Shown piece by piece: positions 17,231-25,111 of a stretch of DNA of 64,000 nt. Below the pieces are notes generated by a model. The model did no database searches and had not been told where the DNA came from. It was given only the letters and a program-made list of their open reading frames with translations. The stretch is from an uncultured Bacteroidales bacterium. GTDB lineage: Bacteria > Bacteroidota > Bacteroidia > Bacteroidales > F082. The position numbers were made by a program, and so were the translations under genes. The DNA lies in the NCBI GenBank assembly GCA_947166105.1, contig CAMVCZ010000008.1, positions 28,876 to 92,875 on the forward strand. Direction: 5' to 3'. Position 1 is the stretch's first letter; the number at the start of each line of letters is the position of its first letter.

Positions 17231-17808
17231 AAATCAATTACTTACAAATTCCAAAATTAAGATTTCCAGAGTTTTACCAAGAAAAAGAATGGGAGGAAAA
17301 GAAATTGGGAGAGGTTATTGTTACCATAACGCCAAAGAAGAAATTACAATCGAATCATTACAGATTGGAGGGCAAGTTTCCAATAATAGATCAGTCGCAA
17401 TCGTTTATTTGCGGTTATTCTGACGAAGAACAGGCTTTGATAAACATAAAGTCAGAGAGTATGGTTGTTTTTGGAGACCATACTTGCACATTGAAATTTG
17501 TCGATTTTCCTTTTATTCAGGGGGCTGATGGAATTAAAGTTTTCAAATCATTCAATTCAAATAAAATAGATGAACGTTTTTTATACCAATTTTTGTCATT
17601 TAGTCCTATAGTTTCAAAAGAATACAAACGACATTTTTCAGAATTGAAAGAAAAAACAATTAGTTATCCAACAAATATAGAAGAGCAGCGCAGAATCGCC
17701 TCGTGCCTTTCGGCGATGGACGAGACGATAGACGCCTACGCGGAGAAGGCCACGCTGCTGGGGCAATACAAAAAGGGATTGATGCAACGGATGTTTCCCA
17801 AACAATAA
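17215..17808 (+). CDS. hsdS: Type I specificity subunit, second half
   Basis: 197 residues: PKLRFPEFYQEKEWEEKKLG, a second target recognition domain, and the closing conserved helix (EEQRRIASCLSAMDETIDAY...QYKKGLMQRMFP). The only start near the beginning is a GTG at 17215, inside the preceding ORF; no ATG is available before the recognition domain. A -1 shift within GGGG would join the two halves into one HsdS of normal size with a short linker. The recognition domain is A+T rich, as is common for exchanged specificity domains. Confidence 0.82.
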   Translation: MGKSLKINYLQIPKLRFPEFYQEKEWEEKKLGEVIVTITPKKKLQSNHYRLEGKFPIIDQSQSFICGYSDEEQALINIKSESMVVFGDHTCTLKFVDFPFIQGADGIKVFKSFNSNKIDERFLYQFLSFSPIVSKEYKRHFSELKEKTISYPTNIEEQRRIASCLSAMDETIDAYAEKATLLGQYKKGLMQRMFPKQ

Positions 17809-17825
17809 CTAACCGATTTGAAAAG

Positions 17826-18893
17826 ATGAGAAAAAGCATTGTCATAACGGATAAAGATTATAGGGATTGGGTGAAAGACCTAACCCTACGCTACCGTCAG
17901 AGCCAACTGAAAGCGGCAGTGAAAGTGAACACCGAAAAACTGCTATTCAACTTTTTGCTTGGGCGCGACATCGTTGAGATGCACGTTGAAGAGCGTTGGG
18001 GCGAAAGCGTCATCATGCAGCTCAGCCAAGACCTGAAAACCGAAATGCCCGGCGTCGAAGGCCTCTCGAAAAGCAACATTTACTACTGCAAAAAGTTCTA
18101 TCTGCTTTACCGTCAACACTTTGAAATTTTCCAACAGGCTGTTGGAAAATTGGAGACCTCAACCATTTTCCAGATTCCTTGGCGGCATCACTGCCTGATT
18201 ATGGACAAAGTGAAAAACGATACCGACAAGGCGTTGTTTTTTGTCAACAAGTCGTTGGAAAACGGTTGGAGCAGCACAATGCTTCTCAATTGGATTGATA
18301 CGGGGCTTTACGAGCGTGATGGCAAGGCCCTCACAAACTTCACCGCCACCCTGCCTGCACCCGACAGCGACCTTGCGCAAGAGGTGACAAAAGACCCCTA
18401 CAATTTTGCATTTGCAGGCGTCAGAGGCAAGTACAACGAATCGCTGTTGAAACAGGCTCTGCTGACCAACATCACAGATTTCCTCATCGAATTGGGGACG
18501 GGCTTCGCATACGTTGGCAGGGAATACAGGCTGCAAATAGGTGAAACAGAAAATTTTATCGACTTGCTTTTCTATCATCTCCAACTGCGTTGCTATGTGG
18601 TCGTTGAGGTCAAGACCGACAAGTTTTCCCCAAGAGACATCGGGCAATTGAGCACATACGTTGTGGCCTGCAACCACCTCCTAAAACGCCCCGACGACAA
18701 TCCTACAATAGGTCTTTTGATATGCAAATCGAAAGACAATACCATGGCGCAATATGCCCTCGAAGGTAGCACACAGCCTATTGGCATTTCGGAGTACGAA
18801 CTCGAAAGACTTTATCCTAAAAAGGTTGAAGGCTCCATTCCTACTATAGAGGAAATTGAAAAAGGACTACAAAACAAAATTGATAATCAATAA
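17826..18893 (+). CDS. DUF1016 (YhcG-like) PD-(D/E)xK nuclease domain protein
   Basis: 355 residues. The N-terminal DUF1016 helical part (YRQSQLKAAVKVNTEKLLFN...RWGESVIMQLSQDL...LSKSNIYYCKKFYLLY) is followed by a nuclease-like core from about residue 220, with FIDLLFYHLQLRCYVVVEVK carrying the D...E-x-K residues. Such proteins are often placed inside type I restriction loci and may be accessory nucleases; the role is not proven. The ATG at 17826 lies 17 bases after hsdS. Four bases separate its stop from hsdM. Confidence 0.87.
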   Translation: MRKSIVITDKDYRDWVKDLTLRYRQSQLKAAVKVNTEKLLFNFLLGRDIVEMHVEERWGESVIMQLSQDLKTEMPGVEGLSKSNIYYCKKFYLLYRQHFEIFQQAVGKLETSTIFQIPWRHHCLIMDKVKNDTDKALFFVNKSLENGWSSTMLLNWIDTGLYERDGKALTNFTATLPAPDSDLAQEVTKDPYNFAFAGVRGKYNESLLKQALLTNITDFLIELGTGFAYVGREYRLQIGETENFIDLLFYHLQLRCYVVVEVKTDKFSPRDIGQLSTYVVACNHLLKRPDDNPTIGLLICKSKDNTMAQYALEGSTQPIGISEYELERLYPKKVEGSIPTIEEIEKGLQNKIDNQ

Positions 18894-18897
18894 CATA

Positions 18898-20481
18898 ATG
18901 ACACAAAACATACAACAAGAACTCGGCAAGACCCTTTGGGGTATAGCCAACAACCTGCGTGGGGCGATGATGGCGGACGATTTCCGCGACTATATGCTGT
19001 CGTTCCTCTTCTGGAAATACCTGTCGGACAATTACATCAAATCCGCACAGAAGGAATTGGGGGCGGATTACGCTCCGCTGCAAATCTGGTACGACAACAA
19101 CCCAAGCGATACGTTCCTGTTTGAGAAACAAATGAAGCGCAAGATTCATTATGTAATTGAGCCGAAGTACCTTTGGGACAATATCGTAGAACTGGCCCGC
19201 ACGCAAAGCGACGACCTGCTCCAAACCTTGCAGGACGGTTTCAAATACATTGAAAACGAGTCGTTTGAGAGTTCGTTCAGAGGCTTGTTTTCCGAAATCA
19301 ACCTCAATTCGGAGAAGTTAGGGAGGAACTACACTGAACGCAACGCCCTTTTGTGCAAGGTCATCAAGACCATTGCCGACGGCTTGGCTGAAATCCCGTC
19401 GGACTCCGATGCATTAGGCGATGCCTACGAATACCTCATCGGCCAGTTTGCCGCCGGTTCGGGGCAGAAGGCGGGCGAGTTCTATACGCCGCAGATGATT
19501 TCCACCATCCTCTCGCGTATCGTCACTTTAGACTGCCAAGACCCCACCACGGGCAAGAAGAAAAAGATCGACAAAGTGCTGGATTTTGCCTGTGGCTCTG
19601 GTTCGTTGCTGCTCAATGTCAGGCGCGAAATGAAAGGCTACTCCATCGGGAAGATTTATGGTCAGGAGAAGAACATCACCACCTATAACCTTGCCCGGAT
19701 GAATATGCTGCTGCACGGCGTGAAGGACGTGGAGTTTGAGATTCATCACGGCGATTCGTTAGCCAACGATTGGGACATCCTCAATGAGCAAAACCCCGCC
19801 AAGAAAATGCAGTTTGATGCTGTGGTGGCCAATCCGCCTTTCAGCCTGCGCTGGGACCCTGTGGAGGAGACCGCCAAGGATTTCCGTTTCAGCCGCTATG
19901 GTGTGGCACCCAAGTCCGCTGCCGATTTTGCATTCCTGTTGCACGGTTTCCATTTCTTGAGCGACAACGGCACGATGGCCATCATTCTGCCTCACGGCGT
20001 ACTGTTCCGTGGTGGCAAGGAAGAAACCATCCGCAAGAAGCTGCTCGAAGACGACAACATTGATGCCGTTATAGGTCTGCCTGCCAACTTGTTCTATTCC
20101 ACGGGAATTCCGGTTTGCATCCTTGTGTTGAAGAAATGCCGCAAGAACGACAAAATCCTGTTCATCAATGCCAGCGGCGAGGAGCATTATGAGAAAGGCA
20201 AGCGTCAGAACTACCTTCGCGACAAGGATGTGGAAAAGATCGTGGAGACCTATCAGTTCCGCAAGGAGGAAAGCCGTTTCTCACGCTTGGTGTCGTTGCA
20301 GGAAATCAAGGAGAATGACTACAACCTCAATATCACTCGCTACGTCAACCTGTCGAAAGATGAAGAGCCGATTGACCTTGAAGCTGTTACTAAGCAATTG
20401 AAGGAGACGGATGCGAAAATCGAGGAATCACGTGGCAAACTCAACGTGTTTTTGAAGGAGTTGGGGCTGGAGGAGATTTGA
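18898..20481 (+). CDS. hsdM: Type I DNA methyltransferase, M subunit
   Basis: 527 residues. N-terminal HsdM helical domain (ELGKTLWGIANNLRGAMMAD), then the N6-adenine methyltransferase fold with the SAM motif LDFACGSGSLL near 228 and the catalytic NPPF near 310 (VVANPPFSLRW). It methylates adenine in the sequence read by HsdS and, with HsdR, forms the restriction complex. The start at 18898 fits the family N-terminus. It is unusual that hsdM is last in the operon, after hsdR, hsdS and three accessory genes. Confidence 0.95.
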   Translation: MTQNIQQELGKTLWGIANNLRGAMMADDFRDYMLSFLFWKYLSDNYIKSAQKELGADYAPLQIWYDNNPSDTFLFEKQMKRKIHYVIEPKYLWDNIVELARTQSDDLLQTLQDGFKYIENESFESSFRGLFSEINLNSEKLGRNYTERNALLCKVIKTIADGLAEIPSDSDALGDAYEYLIGQFAAGSGQKAGEFYTPQMISTILSRIVTLDCQDPTTGKKKKIDKVLDFACGSGSLLLNVRREMKGYSIGKIYGQEKNITTYNLARMNMLLHGVKDVEFEIHHGDSLANDWDILNEQNPAKKMQFDAVVANPPFSLRWDPVEETAKDFRFSRYGVAPKSAADFAFLLHGFHFLSDNGTMAIILPHGVLFRGGKEETIRKKLLEDDNIDAVIGLPANLFYSTGIPVCILVLKKCRKNDKILFINASGEEHYEKGKRQNYLRDKDVEKIVETYQFRKEESRFSRLVSLQEIKENDYNLNITRYVNLSKDEEPIDLEAVTKQLKETDAKIEESRGKLNVFLKELGLEEI

Positions 20482-20493
20482 TGGTATTATATC

Positions 20494-20530
20494 TTGACGG
20501 AATCTTGTAAAATTTATCACATTCCGTCAA
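20494..20530. terminator. Inverted repeat between hsdM and lpxH
   Basis: A perfect 10-bp inverted repeat TTGACGGAAT/ATTCCGTCAA with a 17-base A+T-rich loop lies between the convergent genes and reaches into the lpxH stop. There is no good T run, so its role as a terminator is uncertain. Confidence 0.45.
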
Positions 20531-21288
20531 CTTATCTCTGGCTCAAACCGCCTCAATTTCACCTTCTCCCCATCAAACACCGCATAACTGAAATCATAAA
20601 TCCAATTCCCAACCACTGTAGTCAAGGCATGGTCGCCGGATTTGTATTGTATCGGTTTGTGTTGGTGGCCGAAGACGAAGAAGTCAATTGAAGGGTCAAG
20701 TGCTGCTTGCTCTTGGGCATATTGGTAGAGGCGCGTGTTGGGAATGTCGTCGTAATAGCCGCGTTCCACCTCGTTTTTGAGTTTTTTCAGGCGGTGATTA
20801 TGTGACCATTTCAAGGCCAATCCTATGCCGAAGTCGGGATGTATCAGCCTGAACAAGAACTGGTTGAACTTGCACTCAAACACTTTTTTGAGGAACTTGT
20901 AGCCTTTGTCGCCGGGGCCGCGTCCGTCGCCGTGGACGAGGAAGAACTTCTTTCCTTTGATGGTCTTGATGACGGGCTCGCGATGCAGTTCAATCCCGAT
21001 TTCGTCATGCAGGTAGCCGAAACTCCAAAGGTCGTGGTTGCCGATGAACAGATGCACGGGAATGCCCGCATCAGTGAACTCAGCCAACTTGCCTTGCAGC
21101 CTGACGAAACCCTTGGGAATCACGGTCTTGTACTCAAACCAAAAGTCGAACAAGTCGCCCATCAGGTAGAGTTCCTCGCAGTCGGGACGGATGCCGTCCA
21201 AGAAGCGCAAAAGTTTCTTTTCGCGCTCGTGACTGTCGGCAAGCGTGGGAATGCCCAAATGGAAATCGGTGACGAAATAAACGGCCAT
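20527..21288 (-). CDS. lpxH: UDP-2,3-diacylglucosamine diphosphatase
   Basis: 253 residues, calcineurin-like phosphoesterase. Metal-binding motifs are present in order: DFHLG at 8-12, GDLFDFW at 44-50, GNHD at 83-86, the HGDG loop and GHQH near 206. LpxH cleaves UDP-2,3-diacylglucosamine to lipid X in lipid A synthesis on the inner face of the cytoplasmic membrane. The start overlaps the stop of punA (TGATG), so lpxK, punA and lpxH form one operon. Identity as LpxH rather than another phosphoesterase is supported by the length and the nearby lpxK. Confidence 0.87.
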   Translation of the reverse strand: MAVYFVTDFHLGIPTLADSHEREKKLLRFLDGIRPDCEELYLMGDLFDFWFEYKTVIPKGFVRLQGKLAEFTDAGIPVHLFIGNHDLWSFGYLHDEIGIELHREPVIKTIKGKKFFLVHGDGRGPGDKGYKFLKKVFECKFNQFLFRLIHPDFGIGLALKWSHNHRLKKLKNEVERGYYDDIPNTRLYQYAQEQAALDPSIDFFVFGHQHKPIQYKSGDHALTTVVGNWIYDFSYAVFDGEKVKLRRFEPEIS

Positions 21289-22124
21289 CAGAACTTGATT
21301 TCGGACGAGCGGCGGATGAGTTCGGTGATGAGGGTGATGAGTTTCGGCTCGACGGCGTTCACGGCCTTGATGACTTCCTCGTGCGTGATGATGACGGGAT
21401 GGTCCTCGCCGTAGATGTTGCCCATGTCGGAGATGATGGACAGGCCGAAAACGGGCAGCTTGCCCTGTCGCGCCACGATGACCTCTGGCGTGGTTGACAT
21501 TCCGATAGCGTCAGTCCCGATGATGCGGAAGTAGCGGCACTCGGCAGGCGTTTCGTAGGTCGGGCCGGTGGTGGCGGTGTACACACCGTGCTGAACTTCA
21601 ATTCCTTTCTCTTTTGCGATGGCATCGGCCAAGTGGATGAGGCGCTTGTCGTAAGGCTCGCTCATGTCGGGGAAACGATCGCCGAAACGGTCGTCGTGCG
21701 GCCCGATCAGCGGGTTGGGCATCATGTGGATTTGGTCGGTGATGATCATAATGTCGCCCACCTTGAAGTCGGGGTTGAGGCCGCCAGCGGCGTTGCTGAG
21801 GATGAGGAATTGTATGCCCAACTGCATCATCACGCGAATGGGGAAGGTGACGGTTTCTATCGGGTAGCCTTCATAAAAGTGGAAACGCCCTTGCATGGCC
21901 ACCACACGCCGACCGGCAATGGTGCCAAAGAGCAGTTGCCCCTTGTGGCCTTGCACAGTGGAAACAGGGAAGTTCGGTATGTCAGAATAGGGGATGGCGT
22001 GTTGCACGGTGATGCCGTTGGCCAGACCGCCCAAACCTGAACCTAAAACAATACCGATTTCAGGCTGGAAATTTCTCGTTTTCAGCTTGATATAATCAAT
22101 TGTAGTGAGTATCTTCTCGTACAT
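21288..22124 (-). CDS. punA: Purine nucleoside phosphorylase
   Basis: 278 residues, trimeric class II PNP. LGSGLGGLA is the phosphate loop, then STVQGHKGQL, SNAAGGLNPDF, GPTYETPAECRYFR and GMSTTPEVIVARQ. It splits inosine, guanosine and their deoxy forms with phosphate in purine salvage. The start overlaps the lpxK end by 29 bases and its stop overlaps the lpxH start, so it is sandwiched between two lipid A genes. There is no metabolic link to lipid A; co-transcription is probably historical. Confidence 0.92.
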   Translation of the reverse strand: MYEKILTTIDYIKLKTRNFQPEIGIVLGSGLGGLANGITVQHAIPYSDIPNFPVSTVQGHKGQLLFGTIAGRRVVAMQGRFHFYEGYPIETVTFPIRVMMQLGIQFLILSNAAGGLNPDFKVGDIMIITDQIHMMPNPLIGPHDDRFGDRFPDMSEPYDKRLIHLADAIAKEKGIEVQHGVYTATTGPTYETPAECRYFRIIGTDAIGMSTTPEVIVARQGKLPVFGLSIISDMGNIYGEDHPVIITHEEVIKAVNAVEPKLITLITELIRRSSEIKF

Positions 22125-23145
22125 AGTTCAATATTTCTTCGTTAAACTTTTCTTCTTCGTGGAACCTTACGCCAACGGGCAAAGCGAATAGCGGCGCAGT
22201 TTCAAACTGACAAAAATAAGGAGAATTTGTCAATCGTGCGGCATCTTTTTCGGTGGTGACGATGATTTTTTGCTCGCCTTCGAGATGCCCAAATCGTTGC
22301 ATGATGGTTATCAAATCGTCTTCGGTGTAGGCATGATGGTCTGCAAAAGTCAGATAACCAAATGTTTGGAATCGTTTGTAAAGTTCCTTGATGAGTGGTT
22401 TCGGATTTGCAATGCCGCAAAACAGCAGGGCGGAATCGGCTTTGGCAACCTCAAATTGTTTGCCTGCCTCGTTCAAAGGCTGCAATGGAGCGTATTTCAA
22501 ATAGGAAAAAAACACTTTTTGCCCGTTTGTTGGCTTTAACTTTCTGATAATCTGTTGTTTTTCTCTTTCATCCAAATTCTTCGGCGATTTGCTGACCACG
22601 ATGATTTGTGCGCGTTTGGCGGCAGACTTGATGTCGCGCAAAGTGCCAGCAGGGAAGAGGAAGTCGTCGCAATAAAGATGCTGATATTCAGTCAGTAGGA
22701 TGTTCAATCCCGCTATGATGGGACGGTGTTGGAAAGCGTCGTCTAAGAGAACGACTTCAGCACGGTGAGGAAAGGTAAGCAGTTTGCCTGTGCCGTCCAC
22801 ACGGTCTTCATCCACCGCGACCATAATTCCTTGAAACTTCCTGAAATATTGCAGTGGCTCGTCGCCAATGGTTTCGTAAGTGCTTTGATTTTCAGCAATT
22901 TGAAAACCTTTCGTCTTGCGCCCGTAGCCCCGACTCAACGTTGCCACTTTGTATTTGTCGCGCAATATATTAATAAGGTATTCCACCGTGGGCGTTTTGC
23001 CGCTTCCACCAAGGCAGAGGTTGCCCACACAAATCACGGGCTTCTCGAATCGCGTCTTTTTCAAAATCCGCCAATCGTAAAGTTTGTGCCTGATTTTCAG
23101 CGCAATGTGATACAAAAGCGATATGGGCAAAAGTAAAATTCTCAT
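22096..23145 (-). CDS. lpxK: Tetraacyldisaccharide 4'-kinase
   Basis: 349 residues. An N-terminal membrane-associated segment (RILLLPISLLYHIALKIRH) precedes the Walker A-type loop CLGGSGKTPTVEYL near 45. LSRGYGRKTKGF, VDEDRV and LLDDAFQHR follow as in LpxK. The kinase phosphorylates the lipid A disaccharide at the 4' position. The ATG at 23145 is chosen over the long upstream extension because a divergent promoter lies at 23155-23182. First gene of lpxK-punA-lpxH. Confidence 0.92.
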   Translation of the reverse strand: MRILLLPISLLYHIALKIRHKLYDWRILKKTRFEKPVICVGNLCLGGSGKTPTVEYLINILRDKYKVATLSRGYGRKTKGFQIAENQSTYETIGDEPLQYFRKFQGIMVAVDEDRVDGTGKLLTFPHRAEVVLLDDAFQHRPIIAGLNILLTEYQHLYCDDFLFPAGTLRDIKSAAKRAQIIVVSKSPKNLDEREKQQIIRKLKPTNGQKVFFSYLKYAPLQPLNEAGKQFEVAKADSALLFCGIANPKPLIKELYKRFQTFGYLTFADHHAYTEDDLITIMQRFGHLEGEQKIIVTTEKDAARLTNSPYFCQFETAPLFALPVGVRFHEEEKFNEEILNYVREDTHYN

Positions 23146-23154
23146 TATGGGGGT

Positions 23155-23182
23155 CAAAATTAGGCAAAAATTCCTAATTTTG
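23155..23182. promoter_or_regulatory. Palindromic divergent promoter pair (lpxK and nif3-like)
   Basis: The two -7 boxes, TAATTTTG on the minus strand (23162-23155) and TAATTTTG on the plus strand (23175-23182), are the arms of a perfect inverted repeat CAAAATTAGG-N8-CCTAATTTTG. Each gene starts within 20 bases of its own box. Confidence 0.65.
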
Positions 23183-23199
23183 AGCCAAATTTTGAAAAT

Positions 23200-23994
23200 A
23201 TGACCGTAAAAGACATTTTGGATTGCATTACCGAGATTGCACCGCTGCATTGGCAAGAAAGTTACGACAATGCAGGCCTGCAAGTCGGTGACATGAGCGC
23301 AGAAGCACGTAAAGCATTGATTTGCTTGGATATAACCGAAGAAATCGTGGACGAGGCCATTGCCAAAAACTGTAATCTCATCATCAGCCATCACCCGCTG
23401 ATTTTCAGGGGATTGAAGCATTTGACTCCCGAAACCTACATTGAGCGTGCTGTGATGAAAGCTGTCAAGCACGACATCACTATGATTTCCATGCACACTA
23501 ATTTGGATAACAGTTACTTAGGTGTGAGTCGTGTTCTTGCGGAAAAGTTAGGCTTGAAGAATTTGCATATTCTGCAACCTTCTGAATGTTCACCTGAACT
23601 TTGTGGAGCAGGCATGGTGGGTGAGTTTGAAAAACCTTTGGAAGAGGCTGGTTTCCTGCAACTTGTGGCTGAAACCATCTGCACCCCATGTTTACGTCAT
23701 TCAGCTTTGACAGGTCGTAAAATTCAGAAAGTCGCGCTTTGTGGCGGGTCAGGGGTTCCGTTTATGGCCGATGCGATGAAAAATCATGCCGATGCTTATC
23801 TTACCGCAGACGTCAAATATCACGACTTTTTCGTTCCAGAGGGTAACATTTTGTTGGTCGATGGCGGGCATTTCGAGACCGAACAATTCACGAAAGAATT
23901 ATTATGTGACTTGATTCGGAAAAAATTTCCTAAATTTGCAGCCGAAATCGCTGAAACGAGGACAAATGCGGTTCATTATTTTGTAAGAAATTAG
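23200..23994 (+). CDS. Nif3-like dinuclear metal centre protein
   Basis: 264 residues, the NIF3/YbgI family. The metal-binding residues are seen in CNLIISHHPLIFRGLK near 64-70, SMHTNLD, and the C-terminal DGGHFETEQF. Family proteins form hexameric rings; their reaction is not well known (they are often annotated as GTP cyclohydrolase I type 2). The gene has its own promoter, divergent from lpxK, and is followed after 11 bases by the zinc-ribbon coiled-coil gene, a common gene pair. Confidence 0.9.
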   Translation: MTVKDILDCITEIAPLHWQESYDNAGLQVGDMSAEARKALICLDITEEIVDEAIAKNCNLIISHHPLIFRGLKHLTPETYIERAVMKAVKHDITMISMHTNLDNSYLGVSRVLAEKLGLKNLHILQPSECSPELCGAGMVGEFEKPLEEAGFLQLVAETICTPCLRHSALTGRKIQKVALCGGSGVPFMADAMKNHADAYLTADVKYHDFFVPEGNILLVDGGHFETEQFTKELLCDLIRKKFPKFAAEIAETRTNAVHYFVRN

Positions 23995-24005
23995 AAATCA
24001 ACAAT

Positions 24006-25055
24006 ATGGCTAAGAAAGTGAATAATGAAGAGGCTGAAGTGACTGAAGTTGCTGAGGCTAAAGAAGTTAAGGAAACCAAGAAGGTAACCAAAAAGACCGC
24101 CAAGGTTGAGGAAAACCCTGAAGTTGAGGAAACCGAAGTCAAGGAGGAAACCGCTGAGGAAAAACCCAAGAAGACTGCTAAAAAAACCGCGAAGAAAGAG
24201 GAGGAAACTCCTGTGGTTGAAGAAGTTAAAGAGGAAATAGTGGAAGTCAAGGAAGAAGCGAAGGAAGAGCCTGCGGAGGCTGCGACCGAATCCGTACCTG
24301 CTGGCGAAGTGCCGGTTGAGGTGAGCGTTGAGCAGAAATTGGTGGCCCTCTACACCTTGCAGCAAGTGGACTCCAAGATTGACGAAATCCGCGCCTATCG
24401 TGGCAACCTTCCCCTTGAAATTCAGGATATTGAGGACGAAATCGCTGGTTTGGAAACCCGTATTTCCAACTTCAAAGATGAAAGCAAGAAGAATCAGAAA
24501 GATATTTCGGACTATAAAATCAAGATGAAAGAGACCGAAGCACTGATTAAGAAATACGAGGAGCAGCAAAACAATGTCCGCAACAACCGTGAATATGATT
24601 CGTTGACAAAAGAGATTGAGTATCAAACACTTGATAACCAACTTTCGGACAAGCGCATCAAAGAAATCACGGCTAAGGACAATGATGTGGCGGCAAAGGT
24701 AGCCCAAGCCCAAATGCGTCTCAACGAATTGAAGGGTGCATTGAAGGAAAAGAAAGATGAGCTTCATTCGTTGGTGGAAGGTACCGAAAAGGAAGAGGAA
24801 CAACTTTTGCAACGCTCGGCAGAGGCCGAAAAGTTTGTGGAAGACCGCCTGCTCGTTGCCTACAAGCGCATCCGCAAGAACGCCCGCAACGGCCTCGCCG
24901 TGGTCGGCATTTTCGATGAGGCTTGCGGTGGTTGCTTCAACCGTATTCCTCCGCAACACCAATTAGACATCTGCACGCACAAGAAAATCATCGTGTGCGA
25001 ATATTGTGGACGTATCTTGGTGGACAAAGACATCATTGCGCAATATAACGCATAA
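24006..25055 (+). CDS. C4-type zinc-ribbon coiled-coil protein with an acidic/basic N-terminal tail
   Basis: 349 residues. Residues 1-100 are low complexity, almost only E, K, V, T, A and P, with alternating KK and EE blocks. Residues 105-290 form long coiled coils (YTLQQVDSKIDEIRAYRGNL onwards). The C-terminus has two CxxC pairs (CGGCFNR and CEYCGRIL, about 307-334), a DUF164-type zinc ribbon. Such proteins follow nif3-like genes in many bacteria and may bind nucleic acid; the role is unknown. The long charged tail is more than the domain needs and may be a species-specific addition. A terminator with a UUCG loop follows. Confidence 0.8.
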   Translation: MAKKVNNEEAEVTEVAEAKEVKETKKVTKKTAKVEENPEVEETEVKEETAEEKPKKTAKKTAKKEEETPVVEEVKEEIVEVKEEAKEEPAEAATESVPAGEVPVEVSVEQKLVALYTLQQVDSKIDEIRAYRGNLPLEIQDIEDEIAGLETRISNFKDESKKNQKDISDYKIKMKETEALIKKYEEQQNNVRNNREYDSLTKEIEYQTLDNQLSDKRIKEITAKDNDVAAKVAQAQMRLNELKGALKEKKDELHSLVEGTEKEEEQLLQRSAEAEKFVEDRLLVAYKRIRKNARNGLAVVGIFDEACGGCFNRIPPQHQLDICTHKKIIVCEYCGRILVDKDIIAQYNA

Positions 25056-25082
25056 CGTAAAAAATAGTGTTTTTTTGGTTTG

Positions 25083-25109
25083 GGGTCACATTCGTGTGGC
25101 CCTTTTTTT
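25083..25109 (+). terminator. Intrinsic terminator with UUCG tetraloop
   Basis: GGGTCACA (25083-25090), loop TTCG, TGTGGCCC (25095-25102), then T7. It ends the nif3/zinc-ribbon operon, and lies directly before the convergent outer membrane protein gene. Confidence 0.9.
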
Positions 25110-25111
25110 GT

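Noticed and set aside
20494..20530. Relation of the ATTCCGTCA hairpin to the 23-bp array at 63950
   Set aside because: They share only CATTCCGTCA; ten bases are not enough to claim a common origin.
23991..24962. Minus-strand ORF of 323 codons opposite the zinc-ribbon gene
   Set aside because: A Leu/Phe-rich shadow caused by the Lys/Glu-rich codons of the real gene.
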